Shown piece by piece: positions 1 to 8,200 of a DNA stretch of 18,620 nt (the first letter of the stretch is position 1; every line of letters begins with the position of its first letter). Source of the DNA: DASXTB01 sp036505615 (GTDB taxonomy: Bacteria; Acidobacteriota; UBA6911; JACQSX01); contig DASXTB010000062.1 of NCBI GenBank assembly GCA_036505615.1, forward strand, positions 1 to 18,620, in the 5' to 3' direction. A model generated the notes under the pieces. That model worked only from the letters and a program-made list of their open reading frames with translations. It had not been told where the DNA came from and did no database searches. A program made the position numbers and the translations under genes.

Positions 1-1
1 C

Positions 2-1279
2 TTTTATGAGCGCGCACTTTACAACCACATCCTGGCTTCGCAGGATCCGGCCACCGGCATGATGACCTACTACGTGCCGCTCAAACCGGGCGCTTTCAAG
101 ACTTTCTCCACGCCGGAAGAATCATTCTGGTGCTGCGTCGGAACCGGCATGGAGAACCACGCCCGCTACGGCGAGACGATCTATTTCCATGACGATCAGT
201 CGCTGTATGTGAATCTCTTCATCCCTTCACAGCTGACGTGGAAAGAAAAAGGGTTGATTGTCCGCCAGGAGACCCGATTCCCTGAAGAGGATACCACGCG
301 CCTGACTGTGAAATCTGAAAGGCCCATCAGGCTGGCATGGAAGATTCGCTGTCCGTCATGGGCACAGTCGGGGATGCACTTGACTGTCAACAGAAAGGAA
401 GAAAGGTTTTATCCTCGGCCTGGCTCTTACATCACGGTCGAGCGCCAGTGGAAGACCGGTGACACCGTTCAAGTACGCCTGCCGATGAGCCTGCGCATGG
501 AGGCGATGCCGGACGATCCAAAAACAATTGCCCTGCTTTATGGGCCGATTGTGCTGGCGGGCGATTTAGGTAAGGAGGCGATGGAAAGCGCCAGGCGTCA
601 TGGCCCCAGCGCGCCGCAGCTTGGCCGGATGAAGCCAATTGAGATCCCGGCGTTCGTGTGCGACACCAAAGAAGTGCTGGCAAAGGTGAAGCCGGAGCCG
701 GGCGCGCCGCTGAACTTCCGCAGCGTTGGAATTGGCCAGCCGCGGGATGTGCTGCTGCTGCCGTTCTACAAAGTCTTCGAGCCGCGCTACACGGTATATT
801 GGAAAGTCTATTCGCCGGTCGAATGGGAGAAGAGGAAGTCCGAGGCCGCGGCGGCAGAATCCCGGCGCAAGGAGATCGAGCGGCGCACCGTCGACGCTGT
901 AAGCCTCAACCAGCCGCAAAGCGAACGCGACCACAATTTTCAGGGAGAGAACACTAACGACGGTTACTTCGAAGGGAGAAGATGGCGTGCGGCTCGCAAC
1001 GGCTGGTTCAGTTACCAGCTTAAGACAAAACCAGACAAGCCCGTAACCTTGGTTTGCACGTTCAGAGGCAGTGAAGGCCGCGACCGGAGCTTCGATATCT
1101 TTGTAGACGGCGAGAAGATCGCGACGCAAACCCTCGAGATCCATCCCACCGAGCTTTTCGATTTCGAGTATCGGCTACCAGCGACACTCACGCGCGGCAA
1201 AGAGCGCATCAGCGTGAGATTTCAGGCGCACCCTGAGTCAATAGCTGGCGGGGTGTTCGACGTGAGAATAGTGCAGTAG
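2..1279 (+). CDS. GH127-like glycoside hydrolase (DUF1680), 3' part only
   Basis: The reading frame is open from base 2, so the gene starts left of the window; the first internal ATG is at 59, but conserved family sequence (YERALYNHILASQDP) precedes it. The motif FWCCVGTGMENHARYGE just after it is the Cys-Cys region of the DUF1680/GH127 family. In the characterised beta-L-arabinofuranosidase of this family, adjacent cysteines supply the nucleophile and zinc ligands; the upstream Glu/Cys ligands would lie off the window. After the end of the catalytic barrel come beta-rich segments and, from about base 890 to the stop, a domain resembling the C-terminal DUF6805 module (DGYFEGRRWRAARNGWFSYQ). 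Its role is probably removal of arabinofuranosyl or related sugars from plant polysaccharide. Family members differ in specificity, so the substrate is not assigned. A signal peptide cannot be judged. No terminator hairpin with a T run follows; palindromic repeats begin about 35 bp after the stop. Confidence 0.9.
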   Translation, partial: FYERALYNHILASQDPATGMMTYYVPLKPGAFKTFSTPEESFWCCVGTGMENHARYGETIYFHDDQSLYVNLFIPSQLTWKEKGLIVRQETRFPEEDTTRLTVKSERPIRLAWKIRCPSWAQSGMHLTVNRKEERFYPRPGSYITVERQWKTGDTVQVRLPMSLRMEAMPDDPKTIALLYGPIVLAGDLGKEAMESARRHGPSAPQLGRMKPIEIPAFVCDTKEVLAKVKPEPGAPLNFRSVGIGQPRDVLLLPFYKVFEPRYTVYWKVYSPVEWEKRKSEAAAAESRRKEIERRTVDAVSLNQPQSERDHNFQGENTNDGYFEGRRWRAARNGWFSYQLKTKPDKPVTLVCTFRGSEGRDRSFDIFVDGEKIATQTLEIHPTELFDFEYRLPATLTRGKERISVRFQAHPESIAGGVFDVRIVQ

Positions 1280-1314
1280 ACCTCGACCATTTTCTGAGTG
1301 CTGTGGGCGAGTTC

Positions 1315-1720
1315 TACAGCGGCTCTGCCGCCTACCTCTGGCGGCGAGACTTGCCTCGCCGGGCGCCGCGAAGCGGCGCTATTGGAGAGACGCCCCGTGG
1401 GGCGTCTCCTGCACGATGAAAGATTGTGCGGGAGACGGCCCACCGGCCGTCTCTCCAAAATGTCCAAACTCCAGGTCGAGGCTTGCCTCGCCGATGCTCG
1501 CCCCCTTCTTTTCTTTCGAGGCTGCGCCTCGTTTATCTGCGCCTGCCAAAGTGAATGACGATAGCCCCGCGCTCTCTCCACATGCCGAAGTTGGGCCAAG
1601 CTGCTGGTCAATTGTTTCTTTGAGGTAGTCGATTTCGAGGCAGAGCCTCGAAGATGCGAGGAGAGATCATCGACGGCGAGGCGAGCCTCGCCTCTAGAGG
1701 CAGGCGGCAGAGCCGCTGTA
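1315..1720. repeat. Inverted 46-bp repeat enclosing a palindrome cluster
   Basis: Bases 1315-1360 and 1675-1720 are reverse complements at 41 of 46 positions by hand alignment. They enclose about 314 bp of further hairpins. No transposase is present between or beside the arms. It may be a MITE-like or REP-cluster element, or two oppositely oriented copies of a common intergenic repeat. Confidence 0.7.
1383..1458. repeat. Nested triple palindrome
   Basis: Outer arms TTGGAGAGACG (1383-1393) and CGTCTCTCCAA (1448-1458) are exact reverse complements. Inside sit two perfect hairpins: GAGACGCCCC/GGGGCGTCTC (1387-1396 and 1399-1408) and GAGACGGCC/GGCCGTCTC (1432-1440 and 1445-1453). Between them are partly complementary CCTGCAC and GTGCGGG segments. 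The whole could fold as a branched cruciform or RNA structure. Nothing shows that it works as a terminator, since no T run follows. Confidence 0.65.
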
Positions 1721-1822
1721 AACCTTGCCCACGACGGTCCGAAAATGTAGAAACTCCAGGAGACACCCCAGCCGGGCGTCTCTACAATAGGGCGCCAGGG
1801 CGGCTGCCAAGCAGCGCTAAGG

Positions 1823-2083
1823 TTAATTAATGGGTTGGGAGGATTGAGCGGCGCCGTGCCAGCGTTGCTCCTTATCGTCCCAGCGGAAAGTGTTGAGGCC
1901 GCGCCTTTCTTTAATCAGCCTCAGCAGGTCCCCAAACTCTCGATAGGATGGCACAACCCCGCACTGGCATTCCTTGGTCTCAACGTTTACCAGTGTGATG
2001 ACTCTGTTCCTTACCAGATTGTCATCAACGTAGGTCTGGCCGGATTTCCTCGTCCTTGGTTGGCCACATCGGTAGCAAAACAT
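1823..2083 (-). CDS. MqsA/YgiT-like small zinc-finger protein
   Basis: 86 residues on the minus strand, ATG start at 2083. The layout is C3-x2-C6, then RVITLVNV (27-34), then KECQCG (C39, C41), then PSYREFGDLLRLIKERR. This follows the pattern of YgiT-type zinc-finger proteins and the N-terminal zinc domain of MqsA antitoxins: CxxC, the hydrophobic 'L-x-NV' strand, a second Cys pair followed by G, then a short helix. The second pair is CxC rather than the usual CxxC. There is no C-terminal helix-turn-helix, so it is the short form, and the tail is basic and tryptophan-containing. No toxin-like reading frame adjoins it on either side. The Shine-Dalgarno upstream of 2083 is poor, and both flanks are gene-poor, so it may be an orphan or decaying antitoxin-like gene. 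Confidence 0.45.
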   Translation of the reverse strand: MFCYRCGQPRTRKSGQTYVDDNLVRNRVITLVNVETKECQCGVVPSYREFGDLLRLIKERRGLNTFRWDDKEQRWHGAAQSSQPIN

Positions 2084-2602
2084 GTTTGATTTTGACTAGC
2101 AGGAGCGTACGTATCCCAGGCCGCAAACCACAGGCTTTCCGCCAATATAAGTGCTGCTCAAATCACTCGGGTGATCTTTCCTTAGCCTCTCACGGGCTAG
2201 TTGGTCTCATTATATCGCAAGAATGACCAGTATCCCAGGTTCGCTTGGTGCACACGAAGTTCACAAATTGGTCAACTTTTAATCCGCCCCATAAATCCCG
2301 CCTGGCCCCTCGCCACTGCATGCAGCCACAGAGCCGCGACTCATATTTCCATCGTGATTGCAGCAGCGCCGGAGCTTTGCGCCGGCCTAAAAGACTCCGT
2401 CCCACATGTGTTATCCTAAAAAGCAGCCACGGACTCCCAGGGCTATACCGACATCCCGCAGCTCAGTTAGAGGAACCGAGGTGTTACTGATGAACGCGCG
2501 CTTCAAGGGTCTGGTTAGAAGCATCGGCACACCGTTGTTCTGCTTCGGTAAGCCCAAGACAGTTTACGGGCCAAGTGGAAGAGGAATTATAGGAGTACCG
2601 CG
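2084..2602. other. Gene-free stretch, likely holds the promoter of the next gene pair
   Basis: About 520 bp between the divergent zinc-finger gene and the kinase at 2603. No protein family is recognisable in the short frames here. A 5-bp hairpin ATCAC-TCGG-GTGAT lies near 2162-2175. No clear sigma70-type promoter pair could be fixed by eye. The only strong signal is the ribosome-binding site AGGAG (2591-2595), seven bases before the ATG at 2603. Confidence 0.5.
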
Positions 2603-4153
2603 ATGAAGTCCAGGAAAAGGCTTTCTCCCTCATCAGACGGGACGAGCATTGGCATTGGAACAGAGATGGCCGATCGCGAGCGGGTTGAGCAGGCATTGCG
2701 CGACAGCGAAGAACAATACCGGCTGTTGTTTGAGAGCAATCCGCACCCGATGTGGGTGTATGATCGCGAAACACTTGCTTTCCTTGCCGTAAACGATGCG
2801 GCCGTTCAACGTTATGGCTATTCCCGGGAAGAATTTCTCGCCATGACCATCAAAGAGATCCGGCCTGAAGCCGATGTGCAAAGACTTCTTGATGCCCTTT
2901 CCAACGCTCCAAGCCCCGCTCTCAGGAGAGGGGAGTGGAAACATCGCACAAAGGATGGAACTGTTGTGGAAGTTGAAATCAACGCACATAACTTGAGCTT
3001 CTACGGGAAGAACGCCCGCCTTGTTTTGGTTAATGATGTGACCGAACGCAAACGAGCCGAAGAGAGGTTGCGGGAAAGCGAGGCGCGGTTCCGTGCTATG
3101 TGCAACGCATCGCCGGTCGGGATATTCCTGACGGAGCCGGATGGAAGGTGTATCTACGATAATGCCGCCCACATGCGGATGTCGGGACTGACGTGGGAAG
3201 AGGCCATGGACTTCGGCTGGGTCAAATCTATTCATCCTGAAGATCGTGATCGATCGGTTAACGGTTGGCGAGCAGCGCTTGAAAGCAACACTCCGTATGT
3301 TGGCGTGAATCGCTATCTGCATGACGACGGCACCGTGGTGTGGGCGGACGTGAGGACCGCGCCCGTCCGGGATGGCGAAAGGGTGGTCGGTTACGTGGGA
3401 GTGGTTCAGGATATCACCGAGCGCACGCGGGCGGAGGAAGAGCTGAAAGTATCCCGCCAGGGGTTACGAAGCTTGGCTGCCCGGCTGCAAGTCCTGCAGG
3501 AGGAGGAGCGCACTCTAATAGCCAGGGAGATCCACGACGAGCTGGGCCAGTCGCTGACCGGCCTGAAGATGGGACTTTTCTGGGTGGCCAGTCATCTGAG
3601 AGAAGGCCAAGAAACATTAAAGGAAAAAACGGCATCAATGGCACGCCTGGTTGACGGTACTATTGAAACGGTGCGGAAAATATCGGCCGGTCTAAGGCCT
3701 GGGATACTGGATGACCTGGGTCTGGAAGCAGCCATCGAATGGCAAGCACAAGAATTTCAGGACCGAACCGGCATCAAGACCCAGTTCACGTCCGCTTTGG
3801 GGGACGCACGTCTGGATCGAGACTTGAGCACAGCGGCGTTTCGCATTGTTCAGGAAGCTCTGACCAATGTCGCCCGTCATGCCGAGGCGACAAAGGTAAC
3901 TGTCGATTTGAGAGAGCTGGATGGGGAACTGGTGCTGATGGTGGAAGACAACGGGAGAGGAGTCAAGAGTTGTGAGATCGCCGATAAACAATCGTTAGGG
4001 ATCCTGGGGATGCGAGAGCGCGCACATCTTTTTGGCGGGGAAGTCGAAATCCGAGGACAGGAGGAGAGAGGAACTACAGTGGCCCTGAGAATCCCGCTCA
4101 ACCAGTCGCTCCAGATTGTCAAAAACCATGATCAAAGTTCTGATCGCGGATGA
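2603..4153 (+). CDS. PAS-PAS histidine kinase of the NarX/DesK (HisKA_3) type
   Basis: 516 residues. The start at 2603 is backed by AGGAG with a 7-nt spacer; an internal ATG at 2666 is less well placed. No membrane segment is visible, so the protein is probably cytoplasmic. PAS 1 spans roughly residues 30-155 (RLLFESNPHPMWVYDRETL to VTERKRAEE). PAS 2 spans roughly 160-280, ending ITERTRAEEEL. HisKA_3 follows with the phospho-accepting His311 in AREIHDELGQSLTG. HATPase_c follows with FRIVQEALTNVARHA (N box), VEDNGRG (G1) and SLGILGMRERAHLFGG (G2-like). Kinases of this class autophosphorylate on the His and pass phosphate to NarL-type regulators. The next gene is exactly such a regulator and overlaps this stop codon, so they form a cognate pair. 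The signal sensed by the PAS domains is unknown. Confidence 0.95.
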   Translation: MKSRKRLSPSSDGTSIGIGTEMADRERVEQALRDSEEQYRLLFESNPHPMWVYDRETLAFLAVNDAAVQRYGYSREEFLAMTIKEIRPEADVQRLLDALSNAPSPALRRGEWKHRTKDGTVVEVEINAHNLSFYGKNARLVLVNDVTERKRAEERLRESEARFRAMCNASPVGIFLTEPDGRCIYDNAAHMRMSGLTWEEAMDFGWVKSIHPEDRDRSVNGWRAALESNTPYVGVNRYLHDDGTVVWADVRTAPVRDGERVVGYVGVVQDITERTRAEEELKVSRQGLRSLAARLQVLQEEERTLIAREIHDELGQSLTGLKMGLFWVASHLREGQETLKEKTASMARLVDGTIETVRKISAGLRPGILDDLGLEAAIEWQAQEFQDRTGIKTQFTSALGDARLDRDLSTAAFRIVQEALTNVARHAEATKVTVDLRELDGELVLMVEDNGRGVKSCEIADKQSLGILGMRERAHLFGGEVEIRGQEERGTTVALRIPLNQSLQIVKNHDQSSDRG

Positions 4154-4757
4154 TCATGCGGTCGTCCGTAAAGGCCTAAAGCAAATTCTCTCGGACTGGC
4201 CGGATATGGGGGAGCTCGGAGAGGCCCAAAACGCCGACGAGGTGTTCGATTTGGTAAAAAGAGAGCGATGGGACATAGCCATTTTGGACATCGGGATGCC
4301 GGGTCGGGGCGGGCTGGAAACATTGAAAGACTTAAAACGTCTTTGCCCAAAACTTCCGGTACTGGTCTTGAGCGTTTATCCGGAAGACCAATATGGGATT
4401 CGGGCCCTTCGAGCGGGCGCTGCCGGGTACATGACCAAAGAGAGCGCGCCAGAGGAGTTGGTTAAAGCCATCCGAAAAGCCTTGGCAGGCGGTAAATACG
4501 TCAGCAACTCGCTGGCAGAGAAGCTGGCACGAGAGTTGGCAACCGATGCGGAAGTGCCGCTCCATCAGAGTCTGTCTGACAGAGAATACCAGGTCCTTTG
4601 TTTGATTGCTTCAGGTAAAGCCGTAGGAGAAATAGCGGAGGAATTATCGCTAAGTATAAAAACTATCAGCACATATCGCGTTCGCATCCTGGAAAAAATG
4701 CACTTGAAGACTAATTCCGAGATTACCCGCTACGCAATCGAGAACAGGCTCGTTTGA
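4128..4757 (+). CDS. NarL/FixJ-type response regulator with LuxR HTH
   Basis: 209 residues from the ATG at 4128; an in-frame TTG at 4116 would add four residues (MSKT) and is less likely. Both starts lie inside the end of the kinase gene (stop at 4153) without a good Shine-Dalgarno, which suggests translational coupling. The receiver domain has the acidic pair D8/D9, phospho-acceptor D54 (AILDIGMPG), a switch Ser in VLSVYP, and the conserved Lys in MTKESAP. The C-terminal LuxR-type helix-turn-helix (LSDREYQVLCLIASGKAVGEIAEELSLSIKTISTY) binds DNA. It should receive phosphate from the preceding HisKA_3 kinase and then control transcription. It is the only clear DNA-binding regulator in the window, so it could also act on the neighbouring signalling genes, but no target site was identified. 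Confidence 0.95.
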   Translation: MIKVLIADDHAVVRKGLKQILSDWPDMGELGEAQNADEVFDLVKRERWDIAILDIGMPGRGGLETLKDLKRLCPKLPVLVLSVYPEDQYGIRALRAGAAGYMTKESAPEELVKAIRKALAGGKYVSNSLAEKLARELATDAEVPLHQSLSDREYQVLCLIASGKAVGEIAEELSLSIKTISTYRVRILEKMHLKTNSEITRYAIENRLV

Positions 4758-5275
4758 TAAATCACACCTAGCCTGACACTGCTTGTAACCTCACCGGGCG
4801 GAGAGCTTTAATCCTTAGCCCGTTCAGAATTGTTGATCCAGAAGGCAACAAAATATTGACAGTTTTCCATTTGTAGGACAGCCGCCGACAGAAAAATAGG
4901 ACTTCCACCGCTTTCGAGCCGACACCAAAAAGCTTTACCCTTTTGTTACTGAGCTCGGGATCCGACCAGTTCTTTCATCTTCCGCTTAGGGACGAGCGTA
5001 GCATTTGGCCTCATCACTCGCCGGGTATCAGGGATTGTCGAATTCATAGATCAGAGTTGAAGACATAAAAGCCCGACGAAGGCATTGGAGAGACGAGAGT
5101 CGTTCTTGAACAGAAGCTGACCCGGAAAAGCGCGCTTTATGCAATGCGCTCGTACCTGTGACTACACATCTTCCTTTGCAGGTACGCCAATGGCAAAAGG
5201 GCTGATGTCAAAAACGGATGGCGATAGGACCGCCGCAGCCCGGTTTCAGTTGACCCTTATCTCGAGGGTGCAAAT
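4758..5275. other. Gene-free leader region upstream of the PAS-array kinase
   Basis: About 520 bp without a supportable gene. There is no clear terminator for the preceding gene pair. A TTGACA hexamer at 4856-4861 lacks a TATAAT-like partner at the right distance. A hairpin with 8-bp perfect arms, CGTACCTG (5151-5158) and CAGGTACG (5179-5186), has a 20-nt loop and lies about 90 bp before the next start, so it may sit in the 5' untranslated leader. The ribosome-binding site for the next gene is GAGGG at 5264-5268. Confidence 0.5.
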
Positions 5276-8200
5276 ATGAAAACGAAACTCTTCGATAGCA
5301 GCGTTATCACTTCGGCCAAGGACGCCGCGGAGTTTATGGGCAATGTCCTCGAGGCGTCCACTGAGTACTCGGTGATTGGCAAGGACCTGGACGGCAGAAT
5401 TCTTCTCTGGAACGAGGGCGCGCGACGGATGTACGGCTATGAGCCGGAAGAAGTCGTGGGGAAGAAAAACTCGGATATCTTGCACACCCCCGAAGACGTA
5501 GCCCGGGGCAGGCCGAAAGAAATTATGAATGCCGCCTTGCGCGAAGGCAGGTGGGAAGGTGTCATCGATCGGGTGCGCAAGGATGGCCGGCGTATCAGCG
5601 CCCGAGTAGTAATCACGCCCCGCCGCGATGCGTCCGGCAAGCCGATCGGTTTTCTATTGATCTCCAAGGATGTCTCCAACGAACTGCGGTTTGTGGAGAA
5701 AATCCGCAAGACCAAACTCTTTGACAGCGCCATCGTGGGCAACGCCCAGGAGGCGGTCGATTTTATCGGCAACATTCTGGAATCGTCCACTGAGTATTCG
5801 ATCATCGGCAAAGACTTGGACGGCAAGATCCTGCTTTGGAACGAAGGCGCGCGGCGCCTGTACGGCTACGAGCCAGAGGAAGTAGTGGGCAAGGCGAACT
5901 CCTCCATCCTGCACACTCCGGAGGATACGGCGTCGGGAAAGGCGCGCGAGATCATGGAGACCGCGCTGCACGAGGGAAAGTGGGAAGGCACGCTAAACCG
6001 GGTCCGCAAAAACGGCCAGCGGTTTACCGCGCGCATCGTCATCACACCTCGACGCGATGCCAAGGGGCGGCCGATTGGTTTCCTGCTCATCTCGAAAGAC
6101 ATCTCCGACGAAATCCGCCTTACCGACGAGCTCAAGGCGACGCAGTTTTACACGCGCTCGCTGATTGAATCAAACATCGACGCCTTGATGACCACCGACC
6201 CGCTCGGCATCATCACCGACGTCAACCAGCAGATGCAGGCGCTCACCGGCTACACTCGCGACGAACTGATCAGAACGCCTTTTAAGAACTACTTCACGGA
6301 TCCTCAGCGCGCCGAAGAAGGCATCAAGTTGGTGCTACGCGAAGGCAGGGTCACCAACTATGAGCTGACGGCCCTCTCCAAAGACGGGCGCATGACGGTG
6401 GTTTCCTACAACGCCTCGACCTTCCGTGACGCCGACGGAGCGCTCCAGGGAGTATTTGCCGCCGCGCGCGACATCACGGAGCAGAAGAAGCTGGAACAGC
6501 AGTTACGGGAATCTCAGGCTTATAACCGGGGGTTGATCGAGGCTTCCGTCGACGGCCTGATCACCGTGGATCCTTCGGGAACGATCTCGGACGTCAACGA
6601 GCAGATGTGCCGCATGTCCAGCTATACGCGCGAGGAGTTGATCGGGACGCCCTTTGCCGATTACTTTGCCGACAGCGAACGAGCCACGGCTGGAGTAAAA
6701 GAGACCTTCGACAAGGGAGTGGTCACCGATTACGTTCTCTCTCTTTCGACTAAAGACCGGCGCAAGTTGCAAGTGTCGTTCAACGCCTCGGTGTTCCGCG
6801 ACCCGACCGGCGAGGTGCGCGGCATCTTCGCCAGCGCCCGCGACATCACCGAGCAGGCGCACCTGCAGTCGCAGTTGGCCGAAGAGCGCGCCTACAACCG
6901 CGGATTGATTGAGGCTTCGCTGGACGGCTTGATCACCGTCGATCCGACGCTGAACATCACCGACGTAAACGAAACGATGTGCCGCATGTCGGGCTACGCG
7001 CGCCAGGCCCTGATCGGTACTTCCTTCCCGAAATACTTCAGCGATTCAAAGCGCGCGGCCGAAGGCGTGCGTCTGACTTTGGACAAGGGCGCCGTAACCA
7101 ACTACGAGCTGACGTTGCGGACCAAGGACGGCCACGCGAGCCTGGTGTCATTTAACGCCGCCATATTCAAAGACCAGTCCGGCAGTGTGCGCGGCATTTT
7201 CGCCAGCGCGCGCGATATCACCGAGCAGGCGCGACTGCAGTCACAACTGGCCGAGGAGCGGGCTTACAACCGCGGTCTGATTGAGGCTTCAGTGGACGGC
7301 CTGGTGACCGTGGACGAGTCGATGACAATCACCGACGTCAACGAGACGATGTGCCGGATGGTGGGACGGATGCGCACCCAGCTCATCGGGTCTTCGTTTC
7401 CCGGTTACTTTACTGAACGAGACCGGGCGGCTGACGGCGTACGCCTCACCTTTCAGAAAGGGGCGGTTACCGATTACGTTCTGACGCTGGAGGCGGCCGA
7501 CGGCCACCAGGTGCCAGTATCGTTCAACGCGGCGGTGTTCAAAGATACCGCCGGAAAAGTCCGCGGCATTTTCGCATCGGCCCGCGACATCACTGCACAG
7601 AAACAACTGGAAGTGCAACTGCAGGCTTCACAGTTTTATACCCGCTCGCTGATTGAATCTAATATTGACGCATTGATGACGACCGATCCGCTGGGAATCA
7701 TCAGCGACGTCAACCAGCAGATGGAGGCCCTGACCGGCTACACGCGCGAGGAGCTGATTGGAAAGCCCTTCAAGAACTTCTTCACCGATCAGGAGCGAGC
7801 CAATGACGGCATCAAACTGGTGCTGCGCGAAGGAAAGGTGACCAACTACGAGCTCACCGCTCGCAGCAAAGAAGGGCGGGAGACCGTGGTGTCCTACAAC
7901 GCTGTCACTTTTTATGACCGTGACGGGAAACTACAGGGCGTATTTGCCGCCGCGCGCGACATTACCGAGCAAAAGAAGCTGGAACAGCAGTTACGCGAGC
8001 AGCAGACCTACCTGCGTGGATTGATCGAATCCTCCGTGGACGGCCTGATCACGGTAGACCCCTCGGGCACGATCTCCGACGTCAACGACCGCATGTGCCA
8101 GATGACCGGTTACGGCCGCGCCGAACTGATCGGCACGCCCTTTGGCGACTATTTCACCGAGCCGGACCGGGCACGGGCAGGCGTCCAGCAAACCTTCAAA

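Larger units (their letters stand above)
1280..1822. other. Gene-free stretch filled with short palindromic repeats
   Basis: No convincing gene lies here; the short open frames are translations of repeats. The stretch holds many small palindromes of three kinds: GAGACGSCC-type hairpins, CGAGGC/GCCTCG hairpins (for example 1516-1530 and 1634-1651), and GCGGCAGAGCCGC-type ones. A direct repeat of the form AAAATGT-N2-AAACTCCAGG occurs near 1457-1474 and again near 1743-1760, each next to a GAGAC hairpin, suggesting two copies of one module. This looks like an accumulation of REP-like elements downstream of the hydrolase gene. Confidence 0.6.

Noticed and set aside
1222..1611. Reading frames of 129 residues (minus) and 86 residues (plus, 1298-1558) in the palindrome region
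   Set aside because: Both are translations of inverted repeats; they show mirrored repeat peptides (ERRPVGRL on both strands) and no domain.
2457..2475. tRNA D-arm-like sequence (GCAGCTCAGTTAGAG)
   Set aside because: No T-arm (GGTTCGA-type), no matching acceptor stem and no anticodon stem at the right distance, so it is a chance match.
4856..4861. Sigma70 promoter with TTGACA
   Set aside because: No TATAAT-like hexamer 16-18 bp downstream (the position reads CAGCCG).
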